DNA of 48,503 nucleotides from Streptomyces sp. XM83C (GCF_023072675.1 NZ_JALLGL010000008.1:1-48503), one strand, 5' to 3'; numbered from the stretch's first letter, positions 9,047 to 18,304 are shown. Notes: generated by a model from the letters alone, not told the origin. Made by a program: numbers and translations.

Positions 9047-9276
9047 GGGCGGCGCTCCTTCCGTCGTACCGACGATATGCGGCGGACGACGCGCGCGCCG
9101 ATACGACACCGCCCCCGCCGGCCCGCCGCACACGGCACGGCCCCCTGCCGCGCCCTCCCGTCCGGCATCGCCCCGCTCCGTCACCCGTCACCCGTCGGGA
9201 CCTCCCCGCTGGCAGCCCCGCACCGTCGCTGCTGACCTGGAGAAACACAACTCCGCGATCTTGACTGGGAGCCCCG

Positions 9277-10065
9277 ATGGCCCGCACCCGTGTCCTGTTC
9301 GTCTCGGCCGCGCTGTGCGCCGGCGCCCTGCTGGGCGCCGCCGGGTGTTCCGGTACGTACCTGGAGATGGGGCAGGGCCGCACCACCCCGCCCGTCACCC
9401 CGAAGCCGGCCCGCAGCGGCGCCGCGCCCGCCCCGTCCCCGGCGGCCGTGCCCGCGCTCACCCCCGCGCAGGCGCAGGCCGCGCTGGTCACCGCCGCCGA
9501 CCTGGGCGGCGCCTGGGGGCCGAGCCGGGGCACCGCGCTGTGGCGGGACGGGCTGCTGAAGGCCGGCACCACGGCACCGGACTGCCAGCGGCTGCTGGAC
9601 CTGGTGTACGCCGACGAGATGCTCGGCGCGGACCCGCGGGCGCTGGTCGGGCTGGACGAGTTCGACACCGAGGCGCAGCTGCGCTACCAGGTGTCCGCCG
9701 CGCCCCGCGCCGACGTCGACCGCGTCCTGGCGTGGATGCGCACCCTGCCGCAGAAGTGCGCCCGCTTCGACGCGACGACGCTCCGCTCCGGAGTGCAGAG
9801 CGTGCAGGTCCTCGACTACGCGCTCCCGGCGGTCGGCGACGACCGGCAGGGGCTGCGGCTCACCCTGTCGGGGCCCGTGTCGGAGGAGACCGGCGAGGGG
9901 ACCGTGCTCACCATGGACGTCGTGGTGGTGCGGGTCGGCGACGACGCGTTCGCCGTCACCAACGGCAGCCTCGGCGACCTTCCCACCGACGCCACCCAGA
10001 CCGCCGTGCAGATCGGCGCGCAGCGGCTGGCCGACGTACGCCGGCAGGGGCGGGTCCTCGTCTGA
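9277..10065 (+). CDS. Putative lipoprotein of unknown function
   Basis: A 262-aa protein. The ATG at 9277 follows GGGAG. A lipoprotein signal ends in LLGAAGC (Cys24), so the mature protein is probably lipid-anchored on the outer face of the membrane. A Pro/Ala-rich spacer (residues 37-65) leads to a domain of about 190 residues with an early pair of Trp/Cys positions (GGAWGPSRG, DCQRLL, LPQKCARF). The fold recalls sensor-like extracellular lipoproteins of actinomycetes, but I do not recognise a named family with certainty. A TTGACT sequence lies just upstream. The next gene converges on it, 30 bp away. Confidence 0.75.
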   Translation: MARTRVLFVSAALCAGALLGAAGCSGTYLEMGQGRTTPPVTPKPARSGAAPAPSPAAVPALTPAQAQAALVTAADLGGAWGPSRGTALWRDGLLKAGTTAPDCQRLLDLVYADEMLGADPRALVGLDEFDTEAQLRYQVSAAPRADVDRVLAWMRTLPQKCARFDATTLRSGVQSVQVLDYALPAVGDDRQGLRLTLSGPVSEETGEGTVLTMDVVVVRVGDDAFAVTNGSLGDLPTDATQTAVQIGAQRLADVRRQGRVLV

Positions 10066-10095
10066 GGCAGCGGCGGCGCGGGCCGCCCGGCGCGT

Positions 10096-11439
10096 TCACA
10101 GCGGCGGCTGCGCCGGCGCCGGGCCGAGCGTGGTCGTGCCGGGGGCGGTGCGGTGGCCGAGGCCGGTGCGGTACGCGTCCAGGGCGGCCTCCACCCGGCC
10201 GGTACGGCGCAGCAGGTCGCCGAGGAGCCGGCACAGGTCGGCGAGGTCGCCGGCGGCACCGGCCCGTTCCAGCAGGCTCAGCGCGCGGACGTAGTGCTCC
10301 TCGGCGGTCTCCGTCTCACGGGCGTCCTCGGCGATGATGCCGAGGAGCCGGTGCGCGGCGGCGGCGTGCACGGCGCCGCGCTCCGAGGTCAGGTCGTCGA
10401 GGACGCCGTGCAGCAGCTCCGCCGCCTCCGCCGAGCGGCCCCGCCGGTGCAGCACGTCCGCCAGCTCGACGGTGACCTGGCTGGTGTACAGCGATGCCCG
10501 CTTGGCGGTGAGCATGGCCAGCGCCTCGCGCAGCTCCCGCTCGGCCTCCTCCAGCCGGCCGCCCTGCGCGTACACATAGCCGCGCATCCAGTGGCAGTTG
10601 GCCAGCTCGGTGCGGATCTGCTGCTGCCGGTACAGTTCGGCGGCCTTGGCGAGGGACGTGTCGGCCTCGGCCAGCCTGCCCTCGGCGAGCAGCGTGCGGG
10701 CGACGGATCGGTGCATGCGCGCGACGAGCGCCGGGTCGGCGACGCTGGGCGCGAGGGCCAGCGCGAACTCGGCGGCCTGCGCGGCGCGCGCGTGCGCGCC
10801 GAGGTCCATGTACGGGCCGATGATCGCCGTGTACAGCAGCAGCAGCGCCTCCGGGTCGTGCAGGCCTCCCCGGTTCAGCTCGTCGAGCGTGGACTCCAGC
10901 AGATAGACGGCGTACCGGAGTTCACCGGCGAGATAGTGGGAGACGGCCCGGCCGCGCAGTGCCGGCGCGCGCGCCGGCAGCGGCTCCCCGGCGAGGATCT
11001 GCTCCGCCTGCTCGAAGTGGCGGCGGGCGTCGATGAGATCGCCGGTCTCCAGGGCGCAGTCGCCGAGCCCCAGCAGGGCGGTCGCGCGCACCTCGTCCAG
11101 GTCGTGCGCCTCGGCCTCGGCGAGCAGCGCCGCGTACTGCTCGCGGGCGTCGTCGGCCTCGCCGGTGGCGAGGGTGCGCTGCGCCTCGGTGAGCCTCAGC
11201 CGCAGGTCGGTGACGAGACGGGCGGGGCGGCCGGTGGCGAGTTCCTCGACGGCGACGCCGAGCCGGTCGGCGATGTGCCGCAGCGCCGCGTCGGAGGGCC
11301 GCACGCGGCCGGCCTCCAGGGTGGAGATGTAGGCGGGTGTGTACGTCGGCTCCGCCAACTGCCGCTGGGTCAGGCCGCGCTGTCCGCGCAGCCGCTGCAC
11401 CCGACGTCCGATGACCTCGGGTTCGTCCCGTTCGCCCAC
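10096..11439 (-). CDS. XRE-family regulator with TPR repeats
   Basis: A 447-aa protein with an N-terminal Cro/C1 helix-turn-helix (about residues 9-65: IGRRVQRLRGQRGLTQRQLA, YTPAYISTLEAGR), followed by about 350 residues of TPR-like helical pairs rich in Ala, Leu and Glu. The layout is that of SARP-like or peptide-responsive XRE-TPR regulators, in which the TPR part senses a small ligand or partner. Start is GTG at 11439. It is divergent from a small exported-protein gene; the TTAA-rich repeats between them (11498-11527) are its best candidate operator. I infer autoregulation from this layout. Confidence 0.87.
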   Translation of the reverse strand: MGERDEPEVIGRRVQRLRGQRGLTQRQLAEPTYTPAYISTLEAGRVRPSDAALRHIADRLGVAVEELATGRPARLVTDLRLRLTEAQRTLATGEADDAREQYAALLAEAEAHDLDEVRATALLGLGDCALETGDLIDARRHFEQAEQILAGEPLPARAPALRGRAVSHYLAGELRYAVYLLESTLDELNRGGLHDPEALLLLYTAIIGPYMDLGAHARAAQAAEFALALAPSVADPALVARMHRSVARTLLAEGRLAEADTSLAKAAELYRQQQIRTELANCHWMRGYVYAQGGRLEEAERELREALAMLTAKRASLYTSQVTVELADVLHRRGRSAEAAELLHGVLDDLTSERGAVHAAAAHRLLGIIAEDARETETAEEHYVRALSLLERAGAAGDLADLCRLLGDLLRRTGRVEAALDAYRTGLGHRTAPGTTTLGPAPAQPPL

Positions 11440-11497
11440 CGCACCGCACCCCTCAACTCCCCAGGGCCCTCTTGCCGTTGCCCATGGCCGACCCCTA

Positions 11498-11527
11498 GGT
11501 TAAACGGCGGATTAACTGCGCTTAACC
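11498..11527. promoter_or_regulatory. GGTTAA/TTAACC inverted repeat between divergent genes
   Basis: GGTTAA (11498-11503) and TTAACC (11522-11527) form an inverted repeat with a further ATTAAC at 11511-11516, so three TTAA cores are spaced about one helical turn apart. It is the only AT-rich patch between the XRE regulator and the small exported gene. It is a candidate operator or promoter. Confidence 0.45.
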
Positions 11528-11579
11528 GTCGTTGCCGAAAGTTGTTGTTGCCCGTTCTCGCCCGCCCTGCGAGGTTGCC

Positions 11580-11825
11580 GTGTCCGGACGCCGCTCCATA
11601 CCCCACGGACGCCCCTCCTCCCCCGTGGCCCGTGCCTGCGCCGCAGCCGTCGTCGCCGTCGCCGCGCTGGTCACCGCCGCCAGCGTGGGCCCCGCGAGAG
11701 CCGCCGACCGTCCCGTCCCGGCGGCGGGCCCGGTGAGCACGACCGGCGCGCCTGCCTCGGCGGACACGGCGGGCTCACTGGACACGGCCGGCTCGGTGAA
11801 CGCGGCGGTGGTGCGGCAGCGTTGA
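11580..11825 (+). CDS. Small exported protein
   Basis: 81 aa, unknown function. The GTG at 11580 follows GAGG by six bases and opens a signal peptide (GRRSIPHGRPSSPVAR, ACAAAVVAVAALVTAASVG, ARA). After cleavage only about 40 Ala/Gly/Ser/Thr-rich residues remain. It is divergent from the XRE-TPR regulator, a typical place for a regulator-controlled or signalling peptide, but that is inference. The mature part is low complexity, so a non-functional gene cannot be excluded. Confidence 0.5.
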   Translation: MSGRRSIPHGRPSSPVARACAAAVVAVAALVTAASVGPARAADRPVPAAGPVSTTGAPASADTAGSLDTAGSVNAAVVRQR

Positions 11826-11845
11826 GGCCCGCCGGGCGGCCGGCC

Positions 11846-13537
11846 TCAGTCCGGCAGTGCCCGCCGCAGCGCCTCGTCCACGTGGCGCACCAGTTTCTCG
11901 TCCGGCGCGGTGTGCCGGGTGAACACCGCGTCCAGCTCGGCGATGAACGTCTGCGTGAACGCCCCGTACAGCGGGGTACGCGGTCGCTGCACCGCGTGCT
12001 GCAACGCCGGCAGCAGGATGTCCACGGCGTAGGCGGGGCGCCCCGCCTTGTCGCGCGGCATGCGGTCGGTGGCCTCACCGGTCGCCGAGGGCGAGGCGGA
12101 CGGCGCGGACGGCTCGGCGACATGGGTGCACCGGCGCCGGTCGTCGCGGTAGGCGGAGAGGCGGGTCGCCGCGAACCCGGCGTCCAGCAGGCAGCGTTCG
12201 CTGTCGGCGTCGGTGAGGAAACGGATCAGCTCGGCCGCCTTGCGGGCCCGGGGCGACGACGACGTCACGGCCAGGTTCTGCCCGCCGAGCACGGCGGCGC
12301 CGGGCAGTGTGGTGACACCGAGCTGGGCCTCGGAGAACGTCTGGTGCAGGGTGCGGTAGGCGTACGGCCAGTGCCGCAGGAACGCGGTGCGGCCGTCCGC
12401 GAAGTCGCTGAGCGTCGCCGCCTCGTCGGAGGTGAACGCGTGGTCCAGGATGTCGTCGGAGACGGTACGGCCCCACAGTTCGGTCAGCCCGGCCCACAGG
12501 TCGTCCTGGCCGGCCCGGTAGTGGCCGTCCTCGTCGGTGAGCGGTGAGGCGGGCCGCGCCGACGCGAACGCCTCGACCGCGTTGACGGTACGGCCCTCGT
12601 AACCGGCGAGCTGGGTGGTCCAGCCGGCCTCGTAACCGGGCGGCGGGTCGGCGTCGACCTGGTCGATCAGCTCGTGCAGCTCGTCCCAGCCGACGCCCCG
12701 GCTCAGGTCGGTCTGCCGTACCCCGGCCCGCGCCAGGTAGTCACGCCGGTAGTACAGCAGGCCGACATCGCTGTTGAACGGCACCGAGTAGCGCTCCCCG
12801 CGCCAGTCGGCCGTCGCCGCGACGGCCGGGATCACATCCCCCGGGTCGGCGACCGCCTCCGGCCCCAGCGGGCGGATCAGACCGGCCTCGGCGAACTCCG
12901 GCACCCAGGTCACGTCCAGGTTCACCACGTCGTAGCGGGCACTGCCCGACTGCAGGGCGCCGAGGAGCTGGCTGCGCTGCTCGTCGGCCGAGCCGGGCAG
13001 CTCCACCAGGCGGGCGCTCCAGCCGGAGGAACCCTGCCGGGCGTTCCAGGCGTCGATGAGCTGCTGCCGGATGCCGTTCTTGCCGGTGACGTCCCGGCCG
13101 CTGGCCACGACGATCTCCCCCGACGCCTCCGCCCGCGACGGCACCCCGCCGGAAGGCCCACCGCCGCCGGGACCGCCGGTGCAGGAGGCGAGCGTCAGCA
13201 GCAGGGGCAGGAGCAGGAACAGGAACAGGACGGTCTGCGGCCGACGCCTCCGAGCGGCCACCCGACTCGGCAGCAATCCCGGGTACGCCGGGGTCCTGCC
13301 GTGCGCGGCGGTTCTGCCGTACACCGGGGTCCTGCCGTACACCGGGGTCCTGCCGTACACCGGGGTCCTGCCGTACACCGACGTCGTGTCGTACGCCGAT
13401 GGCCTGCCGTTCGTCGAGGGCCTGCCGTTCGTCCCGCTCCGGCCGTACCCCCAGGTCCGGCCAAGCGCTCCGATCCGGTCGTGCCGTCGCGGCCCTGTCG
13501 ATGCCCCGCTCCCCCGTGTGCCCGTCCGGTGTTTCAC
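11846..13537 (-). CDS. Orphan ABC-type solute-binding lipoprotein, third gene of the caspase operon
   Basis: 563 aa. A lipoprotein signal (RRRRPQTVLFLFLLLPLLL, TLASC with Cys119) precedes a type I/II periplasmic-binding fold: GEIVVASGRDVTGKNGI, the RYDVVNLDVTWVPEFAEAGL strand, and RYSVPFNSDVGLLYYRRDYL, as in sugar-binding proteins. No permease or ATPase gene lies nearby. It starts 24 bp after the caspase gene on the same strand. Start is uncertain: GTG at 13537 has an SD (GGGGAGG) but leaves a 92-residue tail with four VYGRTP repeats before the signal; GTG at 13261 gives a classic lipoprotein signal but has no SD. I infer a sensor or ligand presenter rather than a transporter part. Confidence 0.8.
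   Translation of the reverse strand: MKHRTGTRGSGASTGPRRHDRIGALGRTWGYGRSGTNGRPSTNGRPSAYDTTSVYGRTPVYGRTPVYGRTPVYGRTAAHGRTPAYPGLLPSRVAARRRRPQTVLFLFLLLPLLLTLASCTGGPGGGGPSGGVPSRAEASGEIVVASGRDVTGKNGIRQQLIDAWNARQGSSGWSARLVELPGSADEQRSQLLGALQSGSARYDVVNLDVTWVPEFAEAGLIRPLGPEAVADPGDVIPAVAATADWRGERYSVPFNSDVGLLYYRRDYLARAGVRQTDLSRGVGWDELHELIDQVDADPPPGYEAGWTTQLAGYEGRTVNAVEAFASARPASPLTDEDGHYRAGQDDLWAGLTELWGRTVSDDILDHAFTSDEAATLSDFADGRTAFLRHWPYAYRTLHQTFSEAQLGVTTLPGAAVLGGQNLAVTSSSPRARKAAELIRFLTDADSERCLLDAGFAATRLSAYRDDRRRCTHVAEPSAPSASPSATGEATDRMPRDKAGRPAYAVDILLPALQHAVQRPRTPLYGAFTQTFIAELDAVFTRHTAPDEKLVRHVDEALRRALPD
13314..13385. repeat. Four tandem 18-bp units, VYGRTP repeat
   Basis: Units at 13314, 13332 and 13350 are identical and the fourth (13368-13385) has two changes near its end. 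More degenerate copies flank them. On the minus strand each unit is six codons (VYGRTP) in the N-terminal tail of the solute-binding protein. Confidence 0.88.
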
Positions 13538-13561
13538 CGCTCCTCCCCGTGCCCCGTCACG

Positions 13562-16500
13562 TCACTCGTCCCCCGTCCCGGTGCGGGCCACCTCGTCGTG
13601 GAGGCCGGCGCCCAGGTCGTCGCCGGCGTCGAGGCAGCGTCCGCCGGCGGCCTCCGCGATCCGCGCGTCGGGCCGGCCCGCGTCGCAGGCGCCGTTCTCC
13701 AGCGACACGATCGCCACCGGCACGCCCGCCGACCGGGCCCGCTCCAGTACGGCGGTGAGGTTGTCGCCGGTCAGGCGGGTGTTGTCCTCGTCGTCGGTGA
13801 GCAGGACGATCAGCTGAGGCCGGTCGTCGTCGGTGCCCCGGCCCGCCATGTCGTCCAGTGCCGCCAGCAGCGCCCGGTGCGGGTCGGCCTCCGCGTCGTA
13901 CACGTGCGTGCGGCCTGCGTCGCTCAGCACCCGCTCGGCGTCGGCCCGCTCGTGGTGGCCGAACGGCAGCAGTGGTGCCCAGCCCCGTCCTGAGGTGCCG
14001 TACACCGCCCACACCCCGTACTCGTCCTGCGGGCCGAGCCCGGTCAGGGACTGCTTGAGCAGGCTGGGGCCGCCGCTCGCGCCCTGCCAGCGGTTGCCGC
14101 CCATCGAGCCGGAGCTGTCCAGCAGGAACAACACGCGGCCGGGACCGTTCGCGCCGCGGTAGGCGCGCATCGTCGCGTTGAGCTCGCCCGGCTCCGCCGT
14201 GTCCCGCAGCGCGGAGCCGGGCAGCGCGGCGAGGACGCCCCCGCCGGGCTTGCCGTCGTCGAGGAGGGTGTGCCGGTCCCCTGCCGAGCGGAAACCGTCC
14301 CGGCCGAACACCTCACGGCCTCCGTCCGCGTCGTACAGCCAGTCGCGGAAGGACGCCACGGCCTCGTCCCGCGCGGCGGCGTCCCGGTCGCCGTCCCGCC
14401 AGCGCACCCGCACGAAGGCGGGCGCCAGGGCGGGCACATCGCCGGGGTAGTACGCCACACGCGGCACCCGTGCCGTGCGGGCACAGCCGACACCGCTCTT
14501 CAGCAGGAACTCCGGCACCAGCGCCGCCGTGCGTTCGTCCGCGGCCCGGTCCTCGGGCAGGGCGCACAACAGTTCGGCGGCCGTCTGCGCAGGCCTGCCC
14601 GGCTGGGCGAGGGTCTGTTCGGCGGCCCGTGCCTTCTCCGGCTCGGTGTACAGGCCGGTCGTGGCGAGGAGCGCGCTGTCGGTGTACTCCGGGTCGGGGC
14701 GGCGTACCTCCGCCTGCGGGTGCCGCTGCCGCAGCTCGCTCACCATGGCGGCCAGCGCGCGGCCGGTCCGCACCCCGGAGCCGTCCCCGGCGGCGCGGGC
14801 GCCGTCGGTGAGGCCCTGGGGCACGGCCAGCACCAGCGGTGAGTACGCCAGCGGCTCCTGCTCCGCCTCCAGGTCGGCGTACGCCCGTACGTCCCGGTCC
14901 AGGGTCACCCTCGGCACGTCGGCGCCCGTGGCGGGAATCCACACGTCCGGCTGCGGGCCGATGTCCCGCTGCGGATCGTCGTCCTCGTCGCGCGGCTCCT
15001 GCCAGGCGTCGGTCCGCTCCCGCAGCGCGGTCAGTGCGTCGGCGGCGCCCGCGCTGTACACGGTGATGCCGGTACGGCGGCAGCCGTGCACGGTGTTCGC
15101 GTCCGACGTGAGGAAGGCGGTCGCCGCCGCCCTGACCGTCGGCTCCAGCTCCGGGTCGGTGAGGACCCGCAGCTCCAGCGGCGGCACGCAGGCCGCGTCC
15201 CCACCGGCCGGCCCGCCGACGATGCGGGTGACGCCGTAGCCGCCGGTCGTGGCGGCGAGCAGGACCAGCGCCAGCAGCAACAGGCGGGTACGGGGGCGCA
15301 GCCCGCGCAGCCACCGGACGAGCCGTACGACGAGGGCGGCGGCGCGGCGCGGGAAGGCGAACCGTGACGAGTCCCCGGCCGGTTCGCTCCCCGGCCCGGG
15401 TGACGACGACGGGTCGGGGGACGGGTGCGGGTGCGGCGGGAGGTCCGGGGTGGCGGTTCCCCCGCCCTGAACGGTGGTGGCGGCAGCGGCGGCGGTTCCG
15501 GCCGGTTCCGGGGCGGTGACACGAGTCGGTACGGCCGCCGGGTCGGCGGGCGGGCCTGCCTCGGCCCGTCTCCCGGCCGAGGCGGCCGAGGTGGACGTGT
15601 CGGCCGAGGTGGTTGATGCGGCCGTGGTCGTGGCGGAGGCGGCCGTGGTCGTGGCCGAGGTTGTGCCCGGGGCCGTCTCAGGAGTCGTGGCCGGGGTCGT
15701 CTCCAGAGGAGTGGCCGGGGTCGCGGTCGACGCCCCGCCGGGGCTCTCGGCGGATCCGGCGGCGGGTCTGTCGGCCCGTCTCCCGCCGAGGGCCACCGCA
15801 CGTGTCTCGCCCGGCCGCAGCAGCACGTCCTCGCCCGGCTCCCACACGCCCTGCGGGTCCTGCGGATCGTCGAACGCGGTGCGGTGCCCGGCTGCGGTCA
15901 TCCGCTCCTTCAGCAGCTCGTACAGCCCGGAGAGCCACAACTCCTCGCCCCCGGCACCCCCGTCGACGTCGTCGAGGAGCCGTACGAGTTCCCGCGTGAA
16001 CGGCGTCGGCAGGCCGCTGTCGCCGGCGGGGATGAGACGGTTCGCCTGCACGCTCATCAGCAGCAGCGTCTTGCGCCGCTTGACGTGGTCGAACCGGTGC
16101 CAGATCGCGGCGGCGTTGCCCGCGTAGCAGCAGTCCAGGACGACCACGACCCGCTCCGCGCGGCTGCCGACGAGCTGTGCCAGCACCTCCGTGAACGGCA
16201 CCGCGTTGGGGAAGGCGTCCTGCTCGCCCGCGACCACCCGCGCATTGCTCATCTGCAAGAACAGCTCGTCGCCCGCCTTCGGCACGATGCCGTGCCCGGC
16301 GAAGTAGAACAGCAGCAGCCCGCAGGGCTCGCGTGCGGCCTGCCGCAGCGCCTCGTTGAACACGTCGTGCGGCGGCGACGGGCACACCACGATCCGGCCC
16401 CTGTCGAACAGCCCCGTCCGCCGCAGCGCCTCCCGCAGCCGGACGCGGTTGTGGCGGACGGCCGGTAACGGGCCCGGCACGCCCTCCCGGTCGGACGGCC

Positions 16501-16573
16501 GGACATGGTCGTACTCGGACACGCCGACCAGCAGCGCCCGGTTCGTCCTGCCGCTCGGGTCGTAACCGCTCAC
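13562..16573 (-). CDS. Membrane-spanning caspase-like peptidase with extracytoplasmic binding-protein and VWA domains
   Basis: 1003 aa, GTG start three bases after the EACC1 stop. An N-terminal caspase/C14-like domain (residues 10-230) has His94 in YFAGHG and Cys149 in LDCCYAG. A Thr/Pro-rich linker (270-400) leads to an Arg-rich stretch and one membrane helix (430-450), so the N terminus should be cytoplasmic. The outside part has a solute-binding-like region (465-800: LELRVLTDPELEPTVRAAA, PDVWIPATG, SPLVLAVP) and a VWA domain with an intact MIDAS (D819, S821, S823 in LLDSSGSM). The architecture fits the EACC1-associated caspase group of actinobacterial conflict or signalling systems. I infer an outside signal driving inside proteolysis. 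Confidence 0.88.
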   Translation of the reverse strand: MSGYDPSGRTNRALLVGVSEYDHVRPSDREGVPGPLPAVRHNRVRLREALRRTGLFDRGRIVVCPSPPHDVFNEALRQAAREPCGLLLFYFAGHGIVPKAGDELFLQMSNARVVAGEQDAFPNAVPFTEVLAQLVGSRAERVVVVLDCCYAGNAAAIWHRFDHVKRRKTLLLMSVQANRLIPAGDSGLPTPFTRELVRLLDDVDGGAGGEELWLSGLYELLKERMTAAGHRTAFDDPQDPQGVWEPGEDVLLRPGETRAVALGGRRADRPAAGSAESPGGASTATPATPLETTPATTPETAPGTTSATTTAASATTTAASTTSADTSTSAASAGRRAEAGPPADPAAVPTRVTAPEPAGTAAAAATTVQGGGTATPDLPPHPHPSPDPSSSPGPGSEPAGDSSRFAFPRRAAALVVRLVRWLRGLRPRTRLLLLALVLLAATTGGYGVTRIVGGPAGGDAACVPPLELRVLTDPELEPTVRAAATAFLTSDANTVHGCRRTGITVYSAGAADALTALRERTDAWQEPRDEDDDPQRDIGPQPDVWIPATGADVPRVTLDRDVRAYADLEAEQEPLAYSPLVLAVPQGLTDGARAAGDGSGVRTGRALAAMVSELRQRHPQAEVRRPDPEYTDSALLATTGLYTEPEKARAAEQTLAQPGRPAQTAAELLCALPEDRAADERTAALVPEFLLKSGVGCARTARVPRVAYYPGDVPALAPAFVRVRWRDGDRDAAARDEAVASFRDWLYDADGGREVFGRDGFRSAGDRHTLLDDGKPGGGVLAALPGSALRDTAEPGELNATMRAYRGANGPGRVLFLLDSSGSMGGNRWQGASGGPSLLKQSLTGLGPQDEYGVWAVYGTSGRGWAPLLPFGHHERADAERVLSDAGRTHVYDAEADPHRALLAALDDMAGRGTDDDRPQLIVLLTDDEDNTRLTGDNLTAVLERARSAGVPVAIVSLENGACDAGRPDARIAEAAGGRCLDAGDDLGAGLHDEVARTGTGDE

Positions 16574-16576
16574 CGG

Positions 16577-16951
16577 TCAGCTCTCGTCGGAGTCCAGTTC
16601 CCTGATGTCCGGGCGGGGCTGCTCCCCGCTCTCCACACGGCGGCGGTTGGCCAGCCAGGCCCGCACCGCCCGTTCGACGTGCTGGGTCAGCGAGGCCACG
16701 GTGACCGTGGTCCCCGTCTCGACGATCACCAGCAGGATCTCCGTGCCGAGCCCCATGTGCCCGGCGGGCGCGTCGGTGCGGTGGCGTTCCTCCACCCGCA
16801 CCTTGCGGTCACGCAGCAGTTCGGCGAGCGCCTGTTCCTGTTCCAGCCACTTGCGCAGGGCGCCGACGTCGCTGCCGCTGACGTTTCCCTCCAGCCGGAC
16901 CCGGATGCCGGGACCGGCCACTGCATCCCCCTCCGTCATGGTCCACATCAT
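16577..16951 (-). CDS. EACC1-type effector-associated small protein
   Basis: 124 aa. It has the look of effector-associated constant component 1: an early beta strand (IRVRLEG), SDVGALRKWLEQEQALAELL, a basic strand (RKVRVEE), a Gly/Leu segment MGLGTEILLVIVETG and a helix VASLTQHVERAVRAWLANRR. EACC1 proteins are small adaptors encoded next to caspase, trypsin or other effectors in predicted NTP-dependent conflict systems. The start at 16951 follows GGGAG by seven bases; ATGs at 16948 and 16939 are also possible. It lies three bases upstream of the caspase gene, so the two are almost certainly translated together. Confidence 0.78.
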   Translation of the reverse strand: MMWTMTEGDAVAGPGIRVRLEGNVSGSDVGALRKWLEQEQALAELLRDRKVRVEERHRTDAPAGHMGLGTEILLVIVETGTTVTVASLTQHVERAVRAWLANRRRVESGEQPRPDIRELDSDES

Positions 16952-17029
16952 GACACCGCTCCCGGCACTGAGGGAGACCCCGTGCACACTCGATGTGATC
17001 GACACCCCCACCTCGGCACCGGGCCCGGG

Positions 17030-18304
17030 TCAGCTCCGGGCGCCGTCCGGGCGGCGCACCGCGAACACCGTGGTGTCGTCGGCGAGCCGGCCCCCGCAGT
17101 GGCGGAGGGTGCCGTCCCTGACCAGGGCGACCAGGCGGCGCGGGTCGGCGGCGCGGGGGTCGGCGGCGACGGCGCGCCGTACTTCCTCGACGAGGGGATA
17201 GAAGACGTGCTCCCCGTTGCGGGCCTCGGTGACGCCGTCGGTGACCAGCAGCAGTGTCTCGCCGGGCGCGAGCGGCACCCGGCGCACGGCGGGCGGGCCG
17301 CCGTCGGCCAGGTCGCCGAGGCCCAGCGGCAGTCCGTCGCCGGGCGGCAGCATCCGTACCGTGCGCGGGCCGACCACCAGGGGCGGTTCGTGCCCGAAGT
17401 CGGCGATCTCGACGATGCCGGGGTCGCCGGCGGGGAAGCCGAGCAGGAGGGCGGTGGCGAAACGTTCGCTGTCGTCGTCCCGGCCGAGCGCGACGAGATG
17501 GCCGCGGTGGCGGACCATACGGGTCTCCAGGCGTGCGGCGACCGTCTCCAGGCGCGGCTCGTGGTAGCCGGCCTCGCGGAACGTGCCGAGGAGCGCGGCG
17601 GCGGCCTCCACCGCGCCGAGCCCCTTGCCTTGGACGTCGCCGAGGAGGACGCGGGTGCCGTACGGGCAGGGCTGGATGTCGTAGAAGTCGCCGCCGACGC
17701 GTGCCGCGCTGTCCGCTGCGAGGTACACGGCGGCGTGCTCAAGGCCGCCCCAGCCGGGCGGCAGCGGGCGCAGCACGGTACGGCGGGTGGTCTCCGCGAT
17801 CCGTGTCATGTGCAGCATGCGCACCTCGCCGCGGATACGGACCGCGCAGGTCAGCGTGGCGAGGATGCCGCCGAGAGCGACGAGGACGAAGTCGCTGAGG
17901 CTCGCGTGCGCGCCCTCGCCCCAGCCGCTGTCGACGACGGCGTACGTGCACAGGGCGAGCACCGCGAACACGGCGGTGCCGGTCACCCCGCACAGCGCGG
18001 CGGCGATACCGGGCACGAGGACGATCCAGGAGACGATGCGGAACGTGGGCGGGGTGTTGACGTCGACGACCGCGATCGAGACGAGCAGCAGCAGCGGTGG
18101 TGTCCAGGCCACGCTGCGGCCCCGCAGCCGCAGCAGTTCATGGCGGCGTACGGCGTTGCGCCGCGCGATCGGGAAGTGCCGGTCGGGCCGCTCCCGGGCG
18201 GGGGCGGGAGGCCGCGCGTGCTGCCCGGTGGTGGCCGTCGGCGCGCCCGCCGGGGCCGCCCTGATCCCCGGTTGTCGGTGCCACCTGCCACAATTGCCGC
18301 GCAC
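17030..18304 (-). CDS. Membrane-anchored SpoIIE-type PP2C protein phosphatase
   Basis: About 424 aa. Four hydrophobic segments near the N terminus ([64 protein letters not shown]) anchor a cytoplasmic SpoIIE/RsbU-like phosphatase domain. Its metal motifs are clear: [20 protein letters not shown], and [17 protein letters not shown]. Such enzymes dephosphorylate anti-anti-sigma factors. The start is uncertain: GTG at 18304 or 18343, neither with a good SD; the latter would overlap the divergent tex start. It lies 78 bp upstream of the EACC1 gene on the same strand, so it may feed the same transcript. Confidence 0.87.
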   Translation of the reverse strand: MRGNCGRWHRQPGIRAAPAGAPTATTGQHARPPAPARERPDRHFPIARRNAVRRHELLRLRGRSVAWTPPLLLLVSIAVVDVNTPPTFRIVSWIVLVPGIAAALCGVTGTAVFAVLALCTYAVVDSGWGEGAHASLSDFVLVALGGILATLTCAVRIRGEVRMLHMTRIAETTRRTVLRPLPPGWGGLEHAAVYLAADSAARVGGDFYDIQPCPYGTRVLLGDVQGKGLGAVEAAAALLGTFREAGYHEPRLETVAARLETRMVRHRGHLVALGRDDDSERFATALLLGFPAGDPGIVEIADFGHEPPLVVGPRTVRMLPPGDGLPLGLGDLADGGPPAVRRVPLAPGETLLLVTDGVTEARNGEHVFYPLVEEVRRAVAADPRAADPRRLVALVRDGTLRHCGGRLADDTTVFAVRRPDGARS

